The position numbers and the translations under genes are program-made. Shown here piece by piece: positions 22,355-35,299 of a DNA stretch of 64,000 nucleotides. The stretch is taken from positions 24,029,400 through 24,093,399 of the forward strand of contig NC_088305.1 in NCBI RefSeq assembly GCF_032854445.1. The letters are read 5' to 3'. The notes under the pieces were generated by a model. The model did not search any database, was not told the DNA's origin, and saw only the letters and a list, made by a program, of their open reading frames with translations. Origin of the DNA: Liolophura sinensis. Taxonomy: Eukaryota; Mollusca; Polyplacophora; Chitonida; Chitonidae. Position 1 is the stretch's first letter, and each line of letters starts with the position of its first letter.

Positions 22355-24659
22355 ACCATCAGGATCAAAAGGTGTACAAAGTAATCAATGAATGCTTTAC
22401 GTGTCTCTCGTTTACATGTTTGTGTTACTCCACCTAGGTGCGTAATACGAGCTCACATGTAGATTATTTATTGTCACCCGTTAAGCTAATTACCGTAAGG
22501 GACCCGCGCAGTGGAAAATGAATTCCTGGCATTTTTTCACGACCACAATTAATTTGCTGCGAAAAAATCTTGCTTGATTAATTCCTAATCCGGAAAGACA
22601 TAAATACAATGTGTTCTACATTTTATCTTGGTTAAATCTTGGAAAAGAAGTAAAGGTGCTGAAAAATGGTTTAACAAGGACAGAAAACGACTGTAAGTAG
22701 ATAACACACAAATCACTCGGCGTCGTGGCACAAGATAGCCATGTTTACAATACTGAAAACAGAACATTAAAATTAAAAGTATACAAAAAATATATCTGAA
22801 TTTCTTATGCTATTTTTCAATGAACATGAAAATAAATCTGATAGATTTTAAAATCAGGACGTCTGGGCAAGTTTTTCATCTTGACTTTGCGTTGTAGGGA
22901 GATTTTTTACCAAAGCTACCCATAATGTTGTTTGGTAATCAGTGGAAAACACGCCTGAGACAAAATGAGCTGAGCGAAAAGAGCAATTGCAGCGTTCACA
23001 ATTGCAGCGTTAATTGTGATGATCGAAAAGAGCAATGTCAGCATTCGCACATGTGATGATTAACTGCTCCCCCTTTTATAATAATACGGACTGCTCCCGT
23101 TAGTATGGCTACATGGGAAGGATTCATCCATCCCTCTTAACATCCGTTAACAAGACATTCTCACCATCTTACACCAGCGGTGCCATTAATGAGTGAATTC
23201 TATAGCGCAAACTTCTGGTACGCGTACCGGTAATTTAAACCTGATTAAGCCAATGATGATGATGGGCACGTCACCTTTTCCTCCCATCTGTTACATCTTA
23301 GTATGGTTGCTCAGACAATGTCAGCAAAATGGGCTCCAACGGGATAAAATAACAAGAAATAAAACCATTCTCATTTAAATTAGATCTAGTAGCTACTAAC
23401 TACACTGTGCAGTTACTTCATATAATCCTCTTTCTATCCCCTATCCTGACGGTCCAATCAAATTCGTTCTTCCGTACTTTCTGAAGGAAAACGCAACTCT
23501 TTCACATGTTTGTTTATTAAAACCGCAAACAAAGCAATTGCAGAATCACACAACAACACTTCACTACCACGATGTCAACAATGTGTATGGCATCTCCCAG
23601 TAAGGGTTTTTTTGCTGTTTTCCGAATTCATAAGACGCATTTCCGGAATGATTTCCTGACATTTACATTTAATTATCTAAGTGAGGGATATTAAACTGAT
23701 AATCGCTCAGTACAGATCGATGCCAAGCCGATAACCAGTGGATGGGTCAATATCCACCTTGATAAGACATCACCTCTCACAATGAAGCCGTCTGGTGAAT
23801 GTCGTGGTCAGAACTACCACAAGAGTATGGGTCAATAATACTGGTCTTATTGGACTGTTTAACTTAGAGACGGTTTGGCTAACAGCTAAATGTCATTCCA
23901 TTACCATGGTGGATGGACATGGGGAAAATGCTGCCAAAGTAAAACACATAATCACTTAAGGGTTATAATGGTACATTTTCAATTTCATTGAATCAGCATG
24001 TGTGATAACAATGGACAATGACAAAAATGAAAGAGGAATTTAAAGGTTCATAGTTAATTTCATAAGTTAGATGCTTATAAATATGACTTGTTGAATGGGC
24101 TGTGAAACTGATCAAAAATAACTATTTGTTTGATTTCTTGCCATTTTTAAGTATATTTCACTTTAATGTCTACATGCCCCTGTGGTGATTTATTAGATGG
24201 GCTAAGAACGCCTAGGTAATCTAATACAAATATGACACGACGTCCCTGTTCAATTTCCGTACGATTATGTTGCTATTTCTCAACCTTTTACGGCACACTT
24301 CAGACGGAATTTTCGACACTTATTTTTTTATTATCAGGAGCAAGCGTGTTGTCCAACTTTCTGGTAGATCGATGTCAGATTTGCAACGATAATAGCTAAC
24401 CAGTGGATGAGGAATGGATCACATCGATTATTTCTCAAACTCGGTCTGCACCGTCCCGAAAATAGTTTGTCAATCAATTGGTCGACATCAAAAACATTTA
24501 TCTGACAAACTGGGTATCAGTCTGTTACAATGGAGAGTCTTGCAAATCTCCCCAAAAGAATCCACGCTAGCTTTTCGCACAGATAACGTGTAAGTAACTG
24601 AATGACAGTTCAAACGACAATACTGTATTTAAGAAGGAGTGTTATTTCTGATGTAACCT

Positions 24660-24783
24660 GTGGAGAGCTGTGTGTTTCCGCCGGCTTCTGACCGGTTCCC
24701 TTCCGCCACAATGCTAGCCGCCGTTGTACCAGCGAAATGTTTTATTACAGCGTAAAAATACCAGTCAGTTAAATAAATCAATT
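24660..24783 (+). mobile_element. SINE-A, diverged 3' half
   Basis: Recognisable blocks are GTGTTTCCGCCGGCTTCTGA, CCGGTTCCCTTCCGCCACAA, TGCTAGCCGCCGTTGTA and GCGTAAAAATACCAGTCAGT with an AAAT tail. Confidence 0.7.
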
Positions 24784-25146
24784 TAATAGCCCAGGATTAT
24801 AAACGTTCCAGCTTCATTTTCCTGGTTTGATGAAAATATCAGACTGGTTCATGGTTAATTTCAAAAATCAGGACTTTCAATAGCCCGACTGAAATGTAAG
24901 CATTGGAAAAAAGCTCTAAAGAACCGACATTTAAGTCAATTTCCATTAATATGGAACCAAGGAGAAGCTTACCCTTTTTTATTTTCTTTATTCCATTATT
25001 TTTAGTACTTTATACCGAATCAGACACTGCCATATGACTTTCTCCGCGATGGCCATTTTACTGGACTCTTGTGCCTATCGGAAGTGCGTATGGTTTAGAC
25101 AGCTCTACTAGCTCTGCCATATCGGAGATGTGGGCAAAAAAGTCGG

Positions 25147-25250
25147 TCAGGGCAAATTTAATCGAATTTTTGCTATTATTTTACTATTTTAAAATAGTCC
25201 AGATAATTAGGCCTTACAAAATATCAGCGTCGTCTGTGCTCATGTTACCA
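25147..25250 (+). repeat. Dispersed repeat pair member 2
   Basis: This is the partner of 16095-16195; see that entry. The 88-codon ORF spanning it is probably incidental. Confidence 0.5.
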
Positions 25251-25494
25251 TCAAAGTCGATAATGAAATTCTTACAAATGATAATGCGAGGCGCTTTCAA
25301 ACTTTTCAAAATAAATCGTTTTAAACACCACAAATAGTACAGATGCGAGATCGACATTAAATCCACGGCACTCTGCTATTTGAAACGTTACCTCACATCC
25401 GAGCACACTGTACAGGTGTACAGGTCATTATACTGACCACGTGTCTTTATTTGTAACAATAAAGGGGTATTAGGATGTATAACAGCTCACATTT

Positions 25495-25640
25495 TATTCG
25501 ATGAGAAAGGAATGAAGATGTTGCGAACAGCGTCAACCGGCTTGGTGAGGTCAATAACGTATCGAGATACAAGAAGTACATTCAGTTGATATAACCTGTG
25601 CTTGTCTGTTCAGATCCTAGGCAGCACCGTGTAATAATCT
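25495..25640 (-). repeat. Diverged repeat pair, copy 1, with VIDLTKP reading
   Basis: The minus strand reads SRYVIDLTKPVDAVRNIF and continues to a TGA at about 25500. A related segment at 26216-26330 reads ILVVDFTKPR. The two share CTTGGTGA(A/G)GTCAA(C/T)AAC. They may be relics of an unidentified coding repeat. Confidence 0.35.
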
Positions 25641-25767
25641 CCGGAAAACAAGTAAAACATGAGAACTTTTGCCCTCTTTCTGTTCTACGACAATCTCGGT
25701 CGCAATATTCCAGACTAATAATATCTTAACCGAAGGTAATATGTACATGGACCTGACAAGGCGTAGA

Positions 25768-25860
25768 TGGTGTTTTCCGCTGTAGTCAAGAATATTTCAC
25801 TCATACAACGACGACAAGCCTTTTTTTCAATGAAATTCAAATAAGTAAATAAATAAAAAC
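25768..25860 (-). mobile_element. SINE-A tail remnant
   Basis: TCAAGAATATTTCACTCATA and ACGACGACAAG match the reverse complement of the 3' end. The rest is lost. Confidence 0.4.
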
Positions 25861-26003
25861 AATGAGCAAAAAATTATTCTTAATTTCATTTCAATGTTTA
25901 AGTCAATTTCTTGATTCAGAATTCAACGTCACATATCAATTCCCTATGTCATTCTTTATTCATTGATTCACACATTCATTTTTCAGAAGGATTACACGGT
26001 CAT

Positions 26004-26140
26004 TATTGGGAGGTTCATATTTCTCAAGTCAAAAAGGCAGGAAACCTGACTCGGGGATATTCACAACCATCCGCTCGTTGCTGGCAGATCTTCCCACGTA
26101 CAACTGTAGAATTGAACTGCCATCGACGTCCATCGTCATA
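26004..26140 (-). mobile_element. SINE-A, diverged minus fragment
   Basis: GGAAACCTGACTCGGGGATA, ACAACCATCCGCTCGTTGCT and GGCAGATCTTCCCACGTAC are recognisable central SINE-A blocks in reverse orientation. Confidence 0.65.
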
Positions 26141-26215
26141 GTGCATATTAGTAGGACGACAATATGGTGTCAATCCATTACAGTGAAGTAATCTGTGATT
26201 AAATACAATCATTAC

Positions 26216-26330
26216 CTGGGCTTGGTGAAGTCAACAACCAATATCGGCATACTATGGTCGTGAACCATTAATACAGCTATAAATCTGTGTGTGTCTGTCT
26301 AACATTTTGGGCACCATTTTGCCTCTTGCT
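26216..26330 (-). repeat. Diverged repeat pair, copy 2
   Basis: Homologous to 25495-25640 at roughly two-thirds identity by eye, in the same orientation. A donor-like CCCAG/gtaatg lies at its left edge. Confidence 0.35.
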
Positions 26331-27112
26331 AGGAAAGAAGACAAGATAATTTTCTTATTCCTTCTGTATACAACTTTAACCCTAATTAAGGGAAATTGAC
26401 AACAGGCCGTCTTTCATCGGTTGTTTATGACCCTTTGCCCGCTATCACACTGTCTTCGCTTGTATATTCATCTTTATTTAACTTCAGCATTTTTGCCATG
26501 TTACTCCGCATCAGTGACGACGTAACTTAACGCTACCATGACGAGATGTACAAAGAGCAGTTCATTTTCCACAGGATGATTAGCTACTTCTCCAGTTTTT
26601 CACCCTAGCTATCAGAAAGAGTTTCCAATTCATACATCGGATGATCTGAGGGATACGTGTATATCGCCAATTTCTTGATTGTGATTACTCTATTAGGATC
26701 GATGTCATATTATTTAAGCAGACGACGTGTTAATGGTAATCCAGTCCAGAATTATCGTTCAAGTACACTGATAATAACATCATAAGAGTATAGCTTGTTC
26801 ATGAGCAACATGCATCAAGAGATAGTGTACACAGAAGGATTCAGCGGTGAAATTGCTTAGTGTGTCGAAGAGCTTCTTCGTAATTCGGAAGTTAATTCGA
26901 ACGTTATTGCGTGTGTATGGTTGATTTTAACGGGACAAGGCCTTTTCTGTTTTCTGTCATGTCACACTTATTTTCTTTGTTTTTACTTTGCTGTTGTTGC
27001 CATTTAACTGCCAGGTCGAAAAGTAACTGTTTGTTGAAACGACTACAGCTCGTCAATCTCCCTCAGCCTACTGATCCTAATACCCTCAGTACAGTGGTCT
27101 TTCATGTTTTTA

Positions 27113-27312
27113 GGAAATGCAGAGAACAGATCAGCAAAAGAGAAAAGAATCAAAGTTAATAGGTTACAATGGTTTTCAGAAAAAAATAGAACACATCATT
27201 CGTGCATCATGTCTAAAAAGATTCCACACTGTACTCAGACATCAATTGAGACATTCGTTTACAATTCCCTCGAATGTCAGTCGCTTGACCATAGCGGATG
27301 CGCACGCAGGTT
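27113..27312 (+). other. Exon-like ORF with acceptor and donor, unidentified
   Basis: A 200-bp interval is bordered by ctttcatgtttttag on the left and gtaagt on the right. Two overlapping frames are open through it; one starts EMQRTDQQKRKESK. No family is recognised and no partner exons were found. It is a weak candidate. Confidence 0.15.
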
Positions 27313-28183
27313 GTAAGTAACGTCATATCACAAAGCTGTTAAGCAGTCTTTGAGCACTTGCTCACACTGTCACGACACCAGAGGATCGAGAACGTTTGAC
27401 TGACAGCGAGGTATCAATAAGTCACAGTAGAGAAGTGTGAAGATGTCCCAAAAAGAATCAATATTAGCTCTCTGCCAAGATAAAATGCGTCCACACAGAG
27501 AAGCGATACGAACTACCAGGTTATATATAAGGACACAGAGTTAGTCGACTTGGCGTGTGTGGTTCAAAGCGTCCGCTACAGTACAAAGCATCATCAAACC
27601 AAGGATGTGTGCATGTCTACAATGAAGGCCAGTTTAATTTTCTCAGCCTTCTGAAAATCGTTTTATTGGGATCGCTTTAGAACGCAAATATCCTGACTCT
27701 AACTAGGTTATTTTACCCCTACAGCGTGTTTGGAGATTGGTTGATAGTTAAACATGGCGTGACAGGACAGGGGTCTCCACCTCAATCTTTGCAGGTTGAT
27801 TGTGTCCAGTTTGCTCATTTTAGAAAGATGTGCTTTGACAGGAGCATTCCATGTTTACATTAGATTACACTGAGGGTCCACAGCTGATTTCCACCCACGG
27901 CTGATCAGATGATGTGATTAAGGGAATTTTTGCCTTAATCACAACAATCATTAATATCGTTGATGCGCCTGGTCTTAACCAGAAGAGAGCGAATAGTGAA
28001 GAATATATAATGTATTAGACTGGTAGCTGTACGCGAGATCAGTGGTAATCATGATAACAAGTCAAGGTAGCCCAGTGTAAATGTAGAAGATTACACAAGC
28101 GATGTATCATTGAACCCACGCACTATTTACAAACTGTTCACACAACGCCAAGGAAAAACAAAGATGTCTGAACACGAAACTGA

Positions 28184-28452
28184 AATTTATTTATTTATTT
28201 GATTGGTGTTTTACGCAGTACTCAAGAATATTTCACTTATACGACGGCGGCCAGTATTATGGTCGGTAGAAACAGGGCACAGCCCGGGGGGAAACCCACG
28301 ACCATCCGCAGGTTGCTGGCAGACCTTCCCACATACGGCCGGAGAGGAAGCCAGCATGAGCTGGACTTGAAGTCACAGCGACCGCATTGGTGAGAGGCTC
28401 CTGGGTCCTTACCCTGCGATAGCGCGCTAAGCAAATGAGCCACGGAGGCCCC
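28184..28452 (-). mobile_element. SINE-A, full-length minus copy
   Basis: The complete reverse-complement element runs from a (TTTA)n tail and GATTGGTGTTTTACGCAGTA to GAGCCACGGAGGCCC. A and B boxes are recognisable. No convincing TSD was found. Confidence 0.93.
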
Positions 28453-28643
28453 CTTATACATTATCGATAAGTATGTTCCCTTGTAATGATTTTCTACAAT
28501 ACATATTTTATTTGGCGCGGGGTTGGTGGGCCGTTTTTTTAGGATTACCATTCTTTACAAAGGAGTTTAAAACCAGTTATAGATAAAAGACTAAGCCTAT
28601 ATACTATAGCAAGTCAGTATTACCTTTATGTTGAGCACCATAT

Positions 28644-29061
28644 GGGCCCGGTTGCACAAAGAGATCGCAGCAACAATCGATTTGAAACCATTCTATTGAG
28701 TTTACAACTGATTGTAAAAGTAGGTTACACCCCTTGCGCAAAGAAATTGGAAGATCATTGTAACTTTTGTAAAAAAATATTCCAGTAAAATCTTTTTCAC
28801 AACTAAGCTGCTCATCTTTGCTCACCGAGCCCAAAATTGTTAACCAGCAATCAACCTAAGGCAAGTATATGCACTTTGTTAATTTTGGGGCGATTATAAA
28901 TATTTATTACAGGGTCGACCCGATTGTAATGTCTGAGTGCAAGTTACGACGATTGTAGTTTACAATCCCTTCGTGCAAGAGGGTGTTGATCGTAATTTAA
29001 GACTATGATATTAGTGATTTACAATCGACTTAGGTTTACAATTCCTCTATGCAAACGCCCC
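28644..29061. mobile_element. MITE-like element with imperfect terminal inverted repeats
   Basis: The left end GGGCCCGGTTGCACAAAGAG and the reverse complement of the right end, GGGGCGTTTGCATAGAGGAA, match imperfectly. Inner copies of the same motif (TTGCGCAAAGAAATT near 28735 and, inverted, CCCTTCGTGCAAGAGGG near 28967) suggest nested palindromic organisation. There is no transposase. The TSD is unclear. Confidence 0.5.
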
Positions 29062-29215
29062 AGCCCAGTTAAGAGAGCGTGAGAAACTCAGCAGATGATC
29101 ATGATAAAACCATACAAATTATAATAAAAGACAGGCTAGATGCTGAAACCGCAATCTCATTGGGCAAGGGTTACCCAACTTCCGTTAAGCGACATAACCG
29201 CTTCAGCCAGAGAGC

Positions 29216-29340
29216 TACAGAAGTAGAAATATGCAATTTGAAAGACTACAGCTTGAAGTGCAAAACCAGAGCAGACATTACAGTATGATACTGGGCGAAT
29301 GGTCACAGGTAACCGATGAAATGCGGTCTGCTGTCAGTTT
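29216..29340 (-). repeat. 47/48-bp minisatellite family, low-copy member
   Basis: CCAGAGCAGACATTACAGTA is followed by the family flank GAATGGTCACAGGTAACCGA and AATGCGGTCTGCTGTCAGTT. The repeat units are decayed. Confidence 0.55.
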
Positions 29341-31942
29341 ACCTGGGTTATGGTTTCGTTTTAACCGCTCAAATGAACAGTGCCAACCTATATGCCCCCT
29401 AGCAGTGATGATAATTACAATTGATTAATCGTGACTGGTCAAGAATAACTCAGAACGCTGTGTTGATTTTAACATTTAAAAAAAAAAACAATAACATGGA
29501 AACAGCGGAATAGGACCAGGCTTCAGGCAGACATAAATATGATTGAATTAAAATGTTTTTCATGTTGTAAACCGAAAGGTTTGATGTTGTGTTTATGTCA
29601 AGGCATGTGCCACTTGTTACAGTTTTACATCCAAGAAGAGTCGTCCAAAAGTCCAGGGTAAAGATTCCCTGTAGGGCTCTGATAAACCACAGTTAATATC
29701 CAAAAGGCACCCTTGAGATCTTCAAACTACACTCTTACCCGACCTTAATCTCGAATGAAACAGAGAAAGCTCCATCGTTAACTGTCGAATGTTGTATAAA
29801 CACTACAGCTTTATGCGAGAAACGTGTGCTAGATGAGGCACCAGTGTCACAGTATCACGTCACTTCAGAAACAAAATGTGTCTCTGAAAAAATGGAATTC
29901 CCGACTTTATCTGCCCTAAATAGTAAGTTTGTCAGAGGCCAGAAACATACAATATGCGCATGGTGAAAATGTAGACACATGACTTAATCATTTTCACCCT
30001 GTGTCACTTTAGCAAGCGACAGGAAATGCCTGTTTCATGACGTTCAGTGCGCCCACATATTTTCCCAAACTCAACCATATACACAACGTGTCTCTGCTTC
30101 CATAGTACCTCTTCCTTGTAACCATAAATGATAATCGTTAAGAGGTTATAGCGAATGGCAATATTTTCTTCCAACAAACCAAACAGAGGAAGCTGAGTGA
30201 TTCTACTTTGGACTCACCATATAATATAAATCTATGTGTCGAAAGAGTATTCATGTACCAGCCGTCAAGGTTTAGGTTTAGGTTGATAATCGCAAGCTTA
30301 ATTCCCCAAAAAACGACGTCTAACACAAACCACCAAAGAATTTAGACTACAACATGGCGAATAAAACCGGCTCATATGTTGTAGGTGTATTCTGTTGTGG
30401 AGTGCGCGCTTTCTGTTGCGCAGATGAAACGTGCTCGCCCCAAATCTAGATGCGTTTGCTTGAAATCTACCTTCGATCTGGAATGTCTGGAGAAGTGTTT
30501 TGTTGAGTTAGTTTATATTCAGTATGCAAGCTTTGACAAGATACAGATAAGTTTGATTATTCCCATAATTAAAATAGTCTCCAATATTGTCCCCCAATCC
30601 CTTACCCCTCTTCTTCACACATCAACCCTCGACGGTTATTTGAATCTCAACCGTCCCATTTCGATATTTCCACGTTTTTGCCACTACTGAACCTGGTCAA
30701 ATTCATACGGCCATTCTCGTTTTATCCATAAAGGGGGTTGAGAGGTCTCCTCGAGAGTCAGTTATAACCACATCACAAAACACTGCCAGTTTAACGTTAA
30801 GCCCACCGAGTGCTAGGAAAGTATGTCGATTTAATACCCAACTAGAAGATGACTCTCTGAGGTCTAAGACAACAAAGATCCGGCTACACTTGTCTAGTGT
30901 GTCTCTGTGAAGAACTGAGTCGTTTCAGAATACAAATACATATGCCATCAGGATGTCTATCAGGCAATGATTTCCCCATCACGATATAGTTCGATTGCAC
31001 TCAGTGCGGTCTAATGGTAGATAATTGCGCGAACGTAGAAGTAACTGGACATTTTCACTGTCCCCACCTCAATTTCTTTGGGGTCAGCTTTCCGGGTCCT
31101 GACCGTTATATTAAAGATACATTTGCCAAAGACCTCGTCCAGCTTACTTGTAAATATTTAAAGTGTGTTTAGCCGAATTTCGAACCACTGAATAATTAAA
31201 AGTCTCCCACTGACCAGATGACGTTTTCGTTGCATTAGAAAACATGACTTTGTTATTACTGAGAAAATCCCAGCATTCTTTGATGCCATTCCAAAAATCG
31301 TCTATTAATCATAGCTTGTATACCCCTCTGCAGTTTTTCATGTCTGTAAAGAGAGTCAGCGGTTGCCAGTTAGCAGTGCTAACTCAAGCCGCTCCTATAT
31401 CTATAAAATACTGGCAGTAAAGAAATTTTATATTAGCAAAAGTAAAAATATTTTCGTTCAATTGATCTCTCAAATGTTATGTTTCAGCATTCATGCAATA
31501 CTCCTTATTGGGATCAACGGCTTACTTTATTTATTTAACTGGGACAAAATAAACCCCATGGGGTTTTCATTCCGCTAGATATTACTTTATATATTTTATT
31601 ATTGTCTTGCGAATTTATGCGTCTTCAATGGCATGTTTATTTGTTGTATTATGTGCTTGTTAATACATTCTAGTGAATAAATCAAAATCAAAGGACTTCG
31701 GCTCAGTGAATAGCTAACTGCTACCTGCCAACTGTCTTCACAGACATCTGTTTTTATGCTAGTGTTTAATAAATGTAATTTTGAGAAATTCTACACCCGC
31801 CACGTTATATACATTTTAGTGAACATTCCTTCTTACCTTATTTAAGTCATGTAATGTACCACCCTTTTAGCATTTGCATGAATAGTTGTCACGAAGGTTT
31901 CATGAACACCGAGGGAATCTGAATGTCATAGACCACGATACA

Positions 31943-32126
31943 TGGGGCCGTGGCTAAGTTAGTTAACACTGCTAGCGCAGCGTATGACCCAGGAGCCTCT
32001 CACCAATGTGGTTGTTGTGAGTTCAAGTCCAGCGCATGCTGGCTTCCTCTCCGGCCTTAAGTGTGAAGGTCTTCTAGCAGCCTACGGACGGTCAAATAAA
32101 CACCAATCAAATAAACAGATAAATCT
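31943..32126 (+). mobile_element. SINE-A with 3' deletion
   Basis: The head and B box are well kept (GGGGCCGTGGCTAAGTTAGT, GAGTTCAAGTCC). After CCTACGGACGGTC the body is deleted directly to AAACACCAATCAAATAAA. Confidence 0.88.
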
Positions 32127-32729
32127 TACGATACCTGAGCTTTAATTATTCATAACATAAATCAATTCTTCTATTACTCGATCGTCAGAGGCGAAATCCA
32201 AATTCAGTTTGTGGTTATGTTATAAATTTCATCAATTAATGTTAAGGTATTCTGCTGGAAATGGTAGTATCAAAAGACTAACAATTTAGCTTATAGCAAG
32301 GAAATTAAGCCTAAAACTGAACAATAATATTTCATGTTATTGGCAAGGTTTTCTAAGAAGAGGCCACGAGATGGTAATCCGATACAATAAAATGTTATTA
32401 CGCAACGTACGATTAGGAATCAATATTGAGCTTTTCTGACGCTGGATTCCGGGAACCATTATGCGTTCTGAAGCAACGTCAGTTTGGCTTCAAAGTGAAA
32501 ATGCGCTTTCCTGGAACATTGGACAAAGACGCTGAAAACTTGCATCCTGAGTGGCTAGGGGCGATGTGAATGTCTTATATGTCGCTGAATGCGTGGATCG
32601 TGGGTATGTCTTCTTGTATAAACGTTAAAATCTAGGTATCGAAACAGACATTCGTATACCAGATGGCTATTGCATTAACCTTATGGATCAATAAGCATAA
32701 GACCAATTTAAGAAAGAATATTCAACACA

Positions 32730-32982
32730 GATTTATTTATTTATGTATTTATCTATCACTATACCTATTTACTCGATTGGTATTTTAAAACGTAATGATA
32801 TGAACAATATTTTACACATACATGTATGAAAACAGCCAGCATTATGGTGGGAAGGAAATCTGGCTGAGGTTGGTGAAACGAACCACAATCGGCATATTGC
32901 TGGAAAACTGGAGAGGAAATCAGCATGGGCTGGACTTGATTGCATTGGTGACAGGCACCACTCGGTTATGGAGGCCCCCAGA
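32730..32982 (-). mobile_element. SINE-A, diverged minus copy
   Basis: A long TTTA-rich tail, ACTCGATTGGTATTTTAAAA, CAGCATTATGGTGGGAAGG, GAGAGGAAATCAGCATGG and a head ending GGTTATGGAGGCCCC are present, with internal deletions. Confidence 0.8.
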
Positions 32983-33251
32983 AATGTTTTAGGCGAAAGA
33001 AATAAATTAATTTTCAAAATTTGTACGATGTTTGTTCATGAGTTGTCATTAACTCGTGTTTTCAGTGATATCGCCACAGACACCTCGGTGATAACTTCAG
33101 GACTAGGTTAAGGCTTTCCCATTACCATGATTATTAAAAATGTGCTTGTTACCCCTTTATCCAAATTGTTAAAGTACAGGTGGATTAAAGCGCACGTTGA
33201 TTCAGCTTTTCATTTCGTACTCAAGCTGTTTTAAACTTCCACCCACTAAAC

Positions 33252-33288
33252 CACAGTCACAGTCACAGCCACAGTCACGCTCACAGTC
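33252..33288 (+). repeat. (CACAGT)n-like short tandem repeat
   Basis: Six imperfect hexamers CACAGT, CACAGC and CACGCT lie in a row. Confidence 0.8.
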
Positions 33289-34932
33289 TAACATATATTT
33301 TAGAAAATTAATCAGTACACAGTATTATGAATTTTACGAGTAACGTTTATAAGTCCAGAATTCAGATTTCACAGCAATCGAGAAACGGAGTTCACATTTA
33401 CTGTGCGCTTAACATATTTTGGGTCAAAATTAAGCGTGTGTCTTTGTATCCTGGAGCAAACCTTGTCGACCTTCACTTCTGTTTGATACGTAGGAAATTT
33501 CCAAGCAAACAAATGCCCACAGAGGGTATATGACGCTTGGCTAGGTGGATGAAACTGTTGCTCTGCTGCCTAAACTAGGTATAGTTGACACCGAAATTAG
33601 AGTTCGTCATTTGACATGCCTTATTCCGATTTGTACGGGAAACCCGGTTAATTATTCTGGCCTCAATCCACAAGATACGAGTCACATGGAATAAACCTTG
33701 CTATATATATACATATTAGAAAATGTACTCGTTCGCGTCTCATAGGGGTGGGTGTATTTTCAACTTGAATTCTGCTAGGGCTAATACCGAATTCTAACGC
33801 AATGGTTGAAGATGCTATGGTTGCGATACATTGTTCAAAAGCACACTCGTCTCACAGACCACATACAGATAGTATCATGGCGGTCAGTCATTCTGGAGCC
33901 AATCGTAATGAAGGTCAACCTAAAATGTCGATCACATTATATTTCTAACCACGACTCCAGTGTTTTCCCTCGTAACGATTTAAAACAGCTCTAAAACCAA
34001 CAACAGGCTGAAGTTATGATATATGTCAATCAATGTGGCGTAACAATTCAGGGTTCTTCCGGAAGATACACGGCTTTTTAACTAAGGTCATTCTGTCCTG
34101 AAGCAAAATTACACGGTCGTATTAACGTTTCAGTTGTAAACATAATGGTTCAAAAACATGACTACGCATTATTGCGCCTTCCATCCCATTGTTCATGGAA
34201 ACGTTTCACTGAATGTATTGATTTGTGGTTCTGAGTGACTGTAGTCTATGCCTACACCCCCGGCTTTTACAGCACCAAATAGGTTCCATTGACTACGGCG
34301 GGTTGATCCATGTAAATCGGATTAACACATCCAAACAAGAATCAATACTGAGCCATCAAATACAAGAACAAGCAGTCTCAGACCAACAAATATCCATTTT
34401 ATAGCTGACTATACCGGGTATTAGGAAAATATCAAATTGTCGTACCAGTTGAGTCCAAAATCAGGATTCGTCTTCCTGAAGGTTTAGCCCAATAACCATG
34501 ATAACAGTCCAAATTCATTCCTCTAGCGTGACGGTAAGGCATCAGTGTTTCTCCAGCATTTCTAGCTATCACGAAACGATTAACCACCCATAGATTCCTA
34601 ATCGCTGCCATGGCGTCTCATAGTCAGGGAATCTTACTCATCGAGGCTAGAGATATGATTTTGCCTTTTCTCATTTATGTCCAGATTATCTGGATGATGT
34701 TTATCCGCTTTTCGGAATGCTGTACTGCTCGATGGCCCTTAATGATCATAGGGTGTCTTAATCCCGTTCAGATAACGACTAATTCCATTCAGAAGAAAGC
34801 GAAGAGAATTCCATGGAATTCAGATTCAGCATAGAACTAATCAGACCCAGGAGAGTGCTGAAATTTTCACTCGATACATAAATGTACATGTTATTGCCAC
34901 AAATCACAGGTTTAACTATCGGTGGGGAATGA

Positions 34933-35263
34933 GTGAGTGAGTGAGTGCTTGGGGTTTAACGTCGTACTCAACAATTTTTCAGTCATACGACGACGAAGGA
35001 ATTCTTATGGTGTATGTAATGTGCCTCCTTGTCGCAGGACCGCTCTTTTATCTAGTGGTGCTTCACTGAGACGACTTACCGAAGGCAAGTAAGCCGCCCC
35101 GCCCGAGCCATTATACTGATTCGGGTCAACCAGTCGTTGCACTATCCCCCTCCATGCTGAACGCCAAGCGAGGAAGTTACAACTTCCTCTTTTAAAGTCT
35201 TAGGTGTGACTCGACCCAAGAATGATCCTGGATTTACCGCTCCAACTGTGCTATCCAGGCCGG
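34933..35263 (-). mobile_element. SINE-B, full length with 14-bp TSD
   Basis: The element is flanked by TCGGTGGGGAATGA at 34919-34932 and 35264-35277. On the minus strand it starts with the tRNA-like head GGCCTGGATAGCACAGTTGG, continues through CGCTTGGCGTTCAGCATGG and GTAAGTCGTCTCAGTGAAG, and ends GAGTACGACGTTAAACCCC with a (CACT)n tail. The perfect TSD points to a fairly recent insertion. Confidence 0.93.
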
Positions 35264-35299
35264 TCGGTGGGGAATGAATCCATTACTCTATTTACATGG

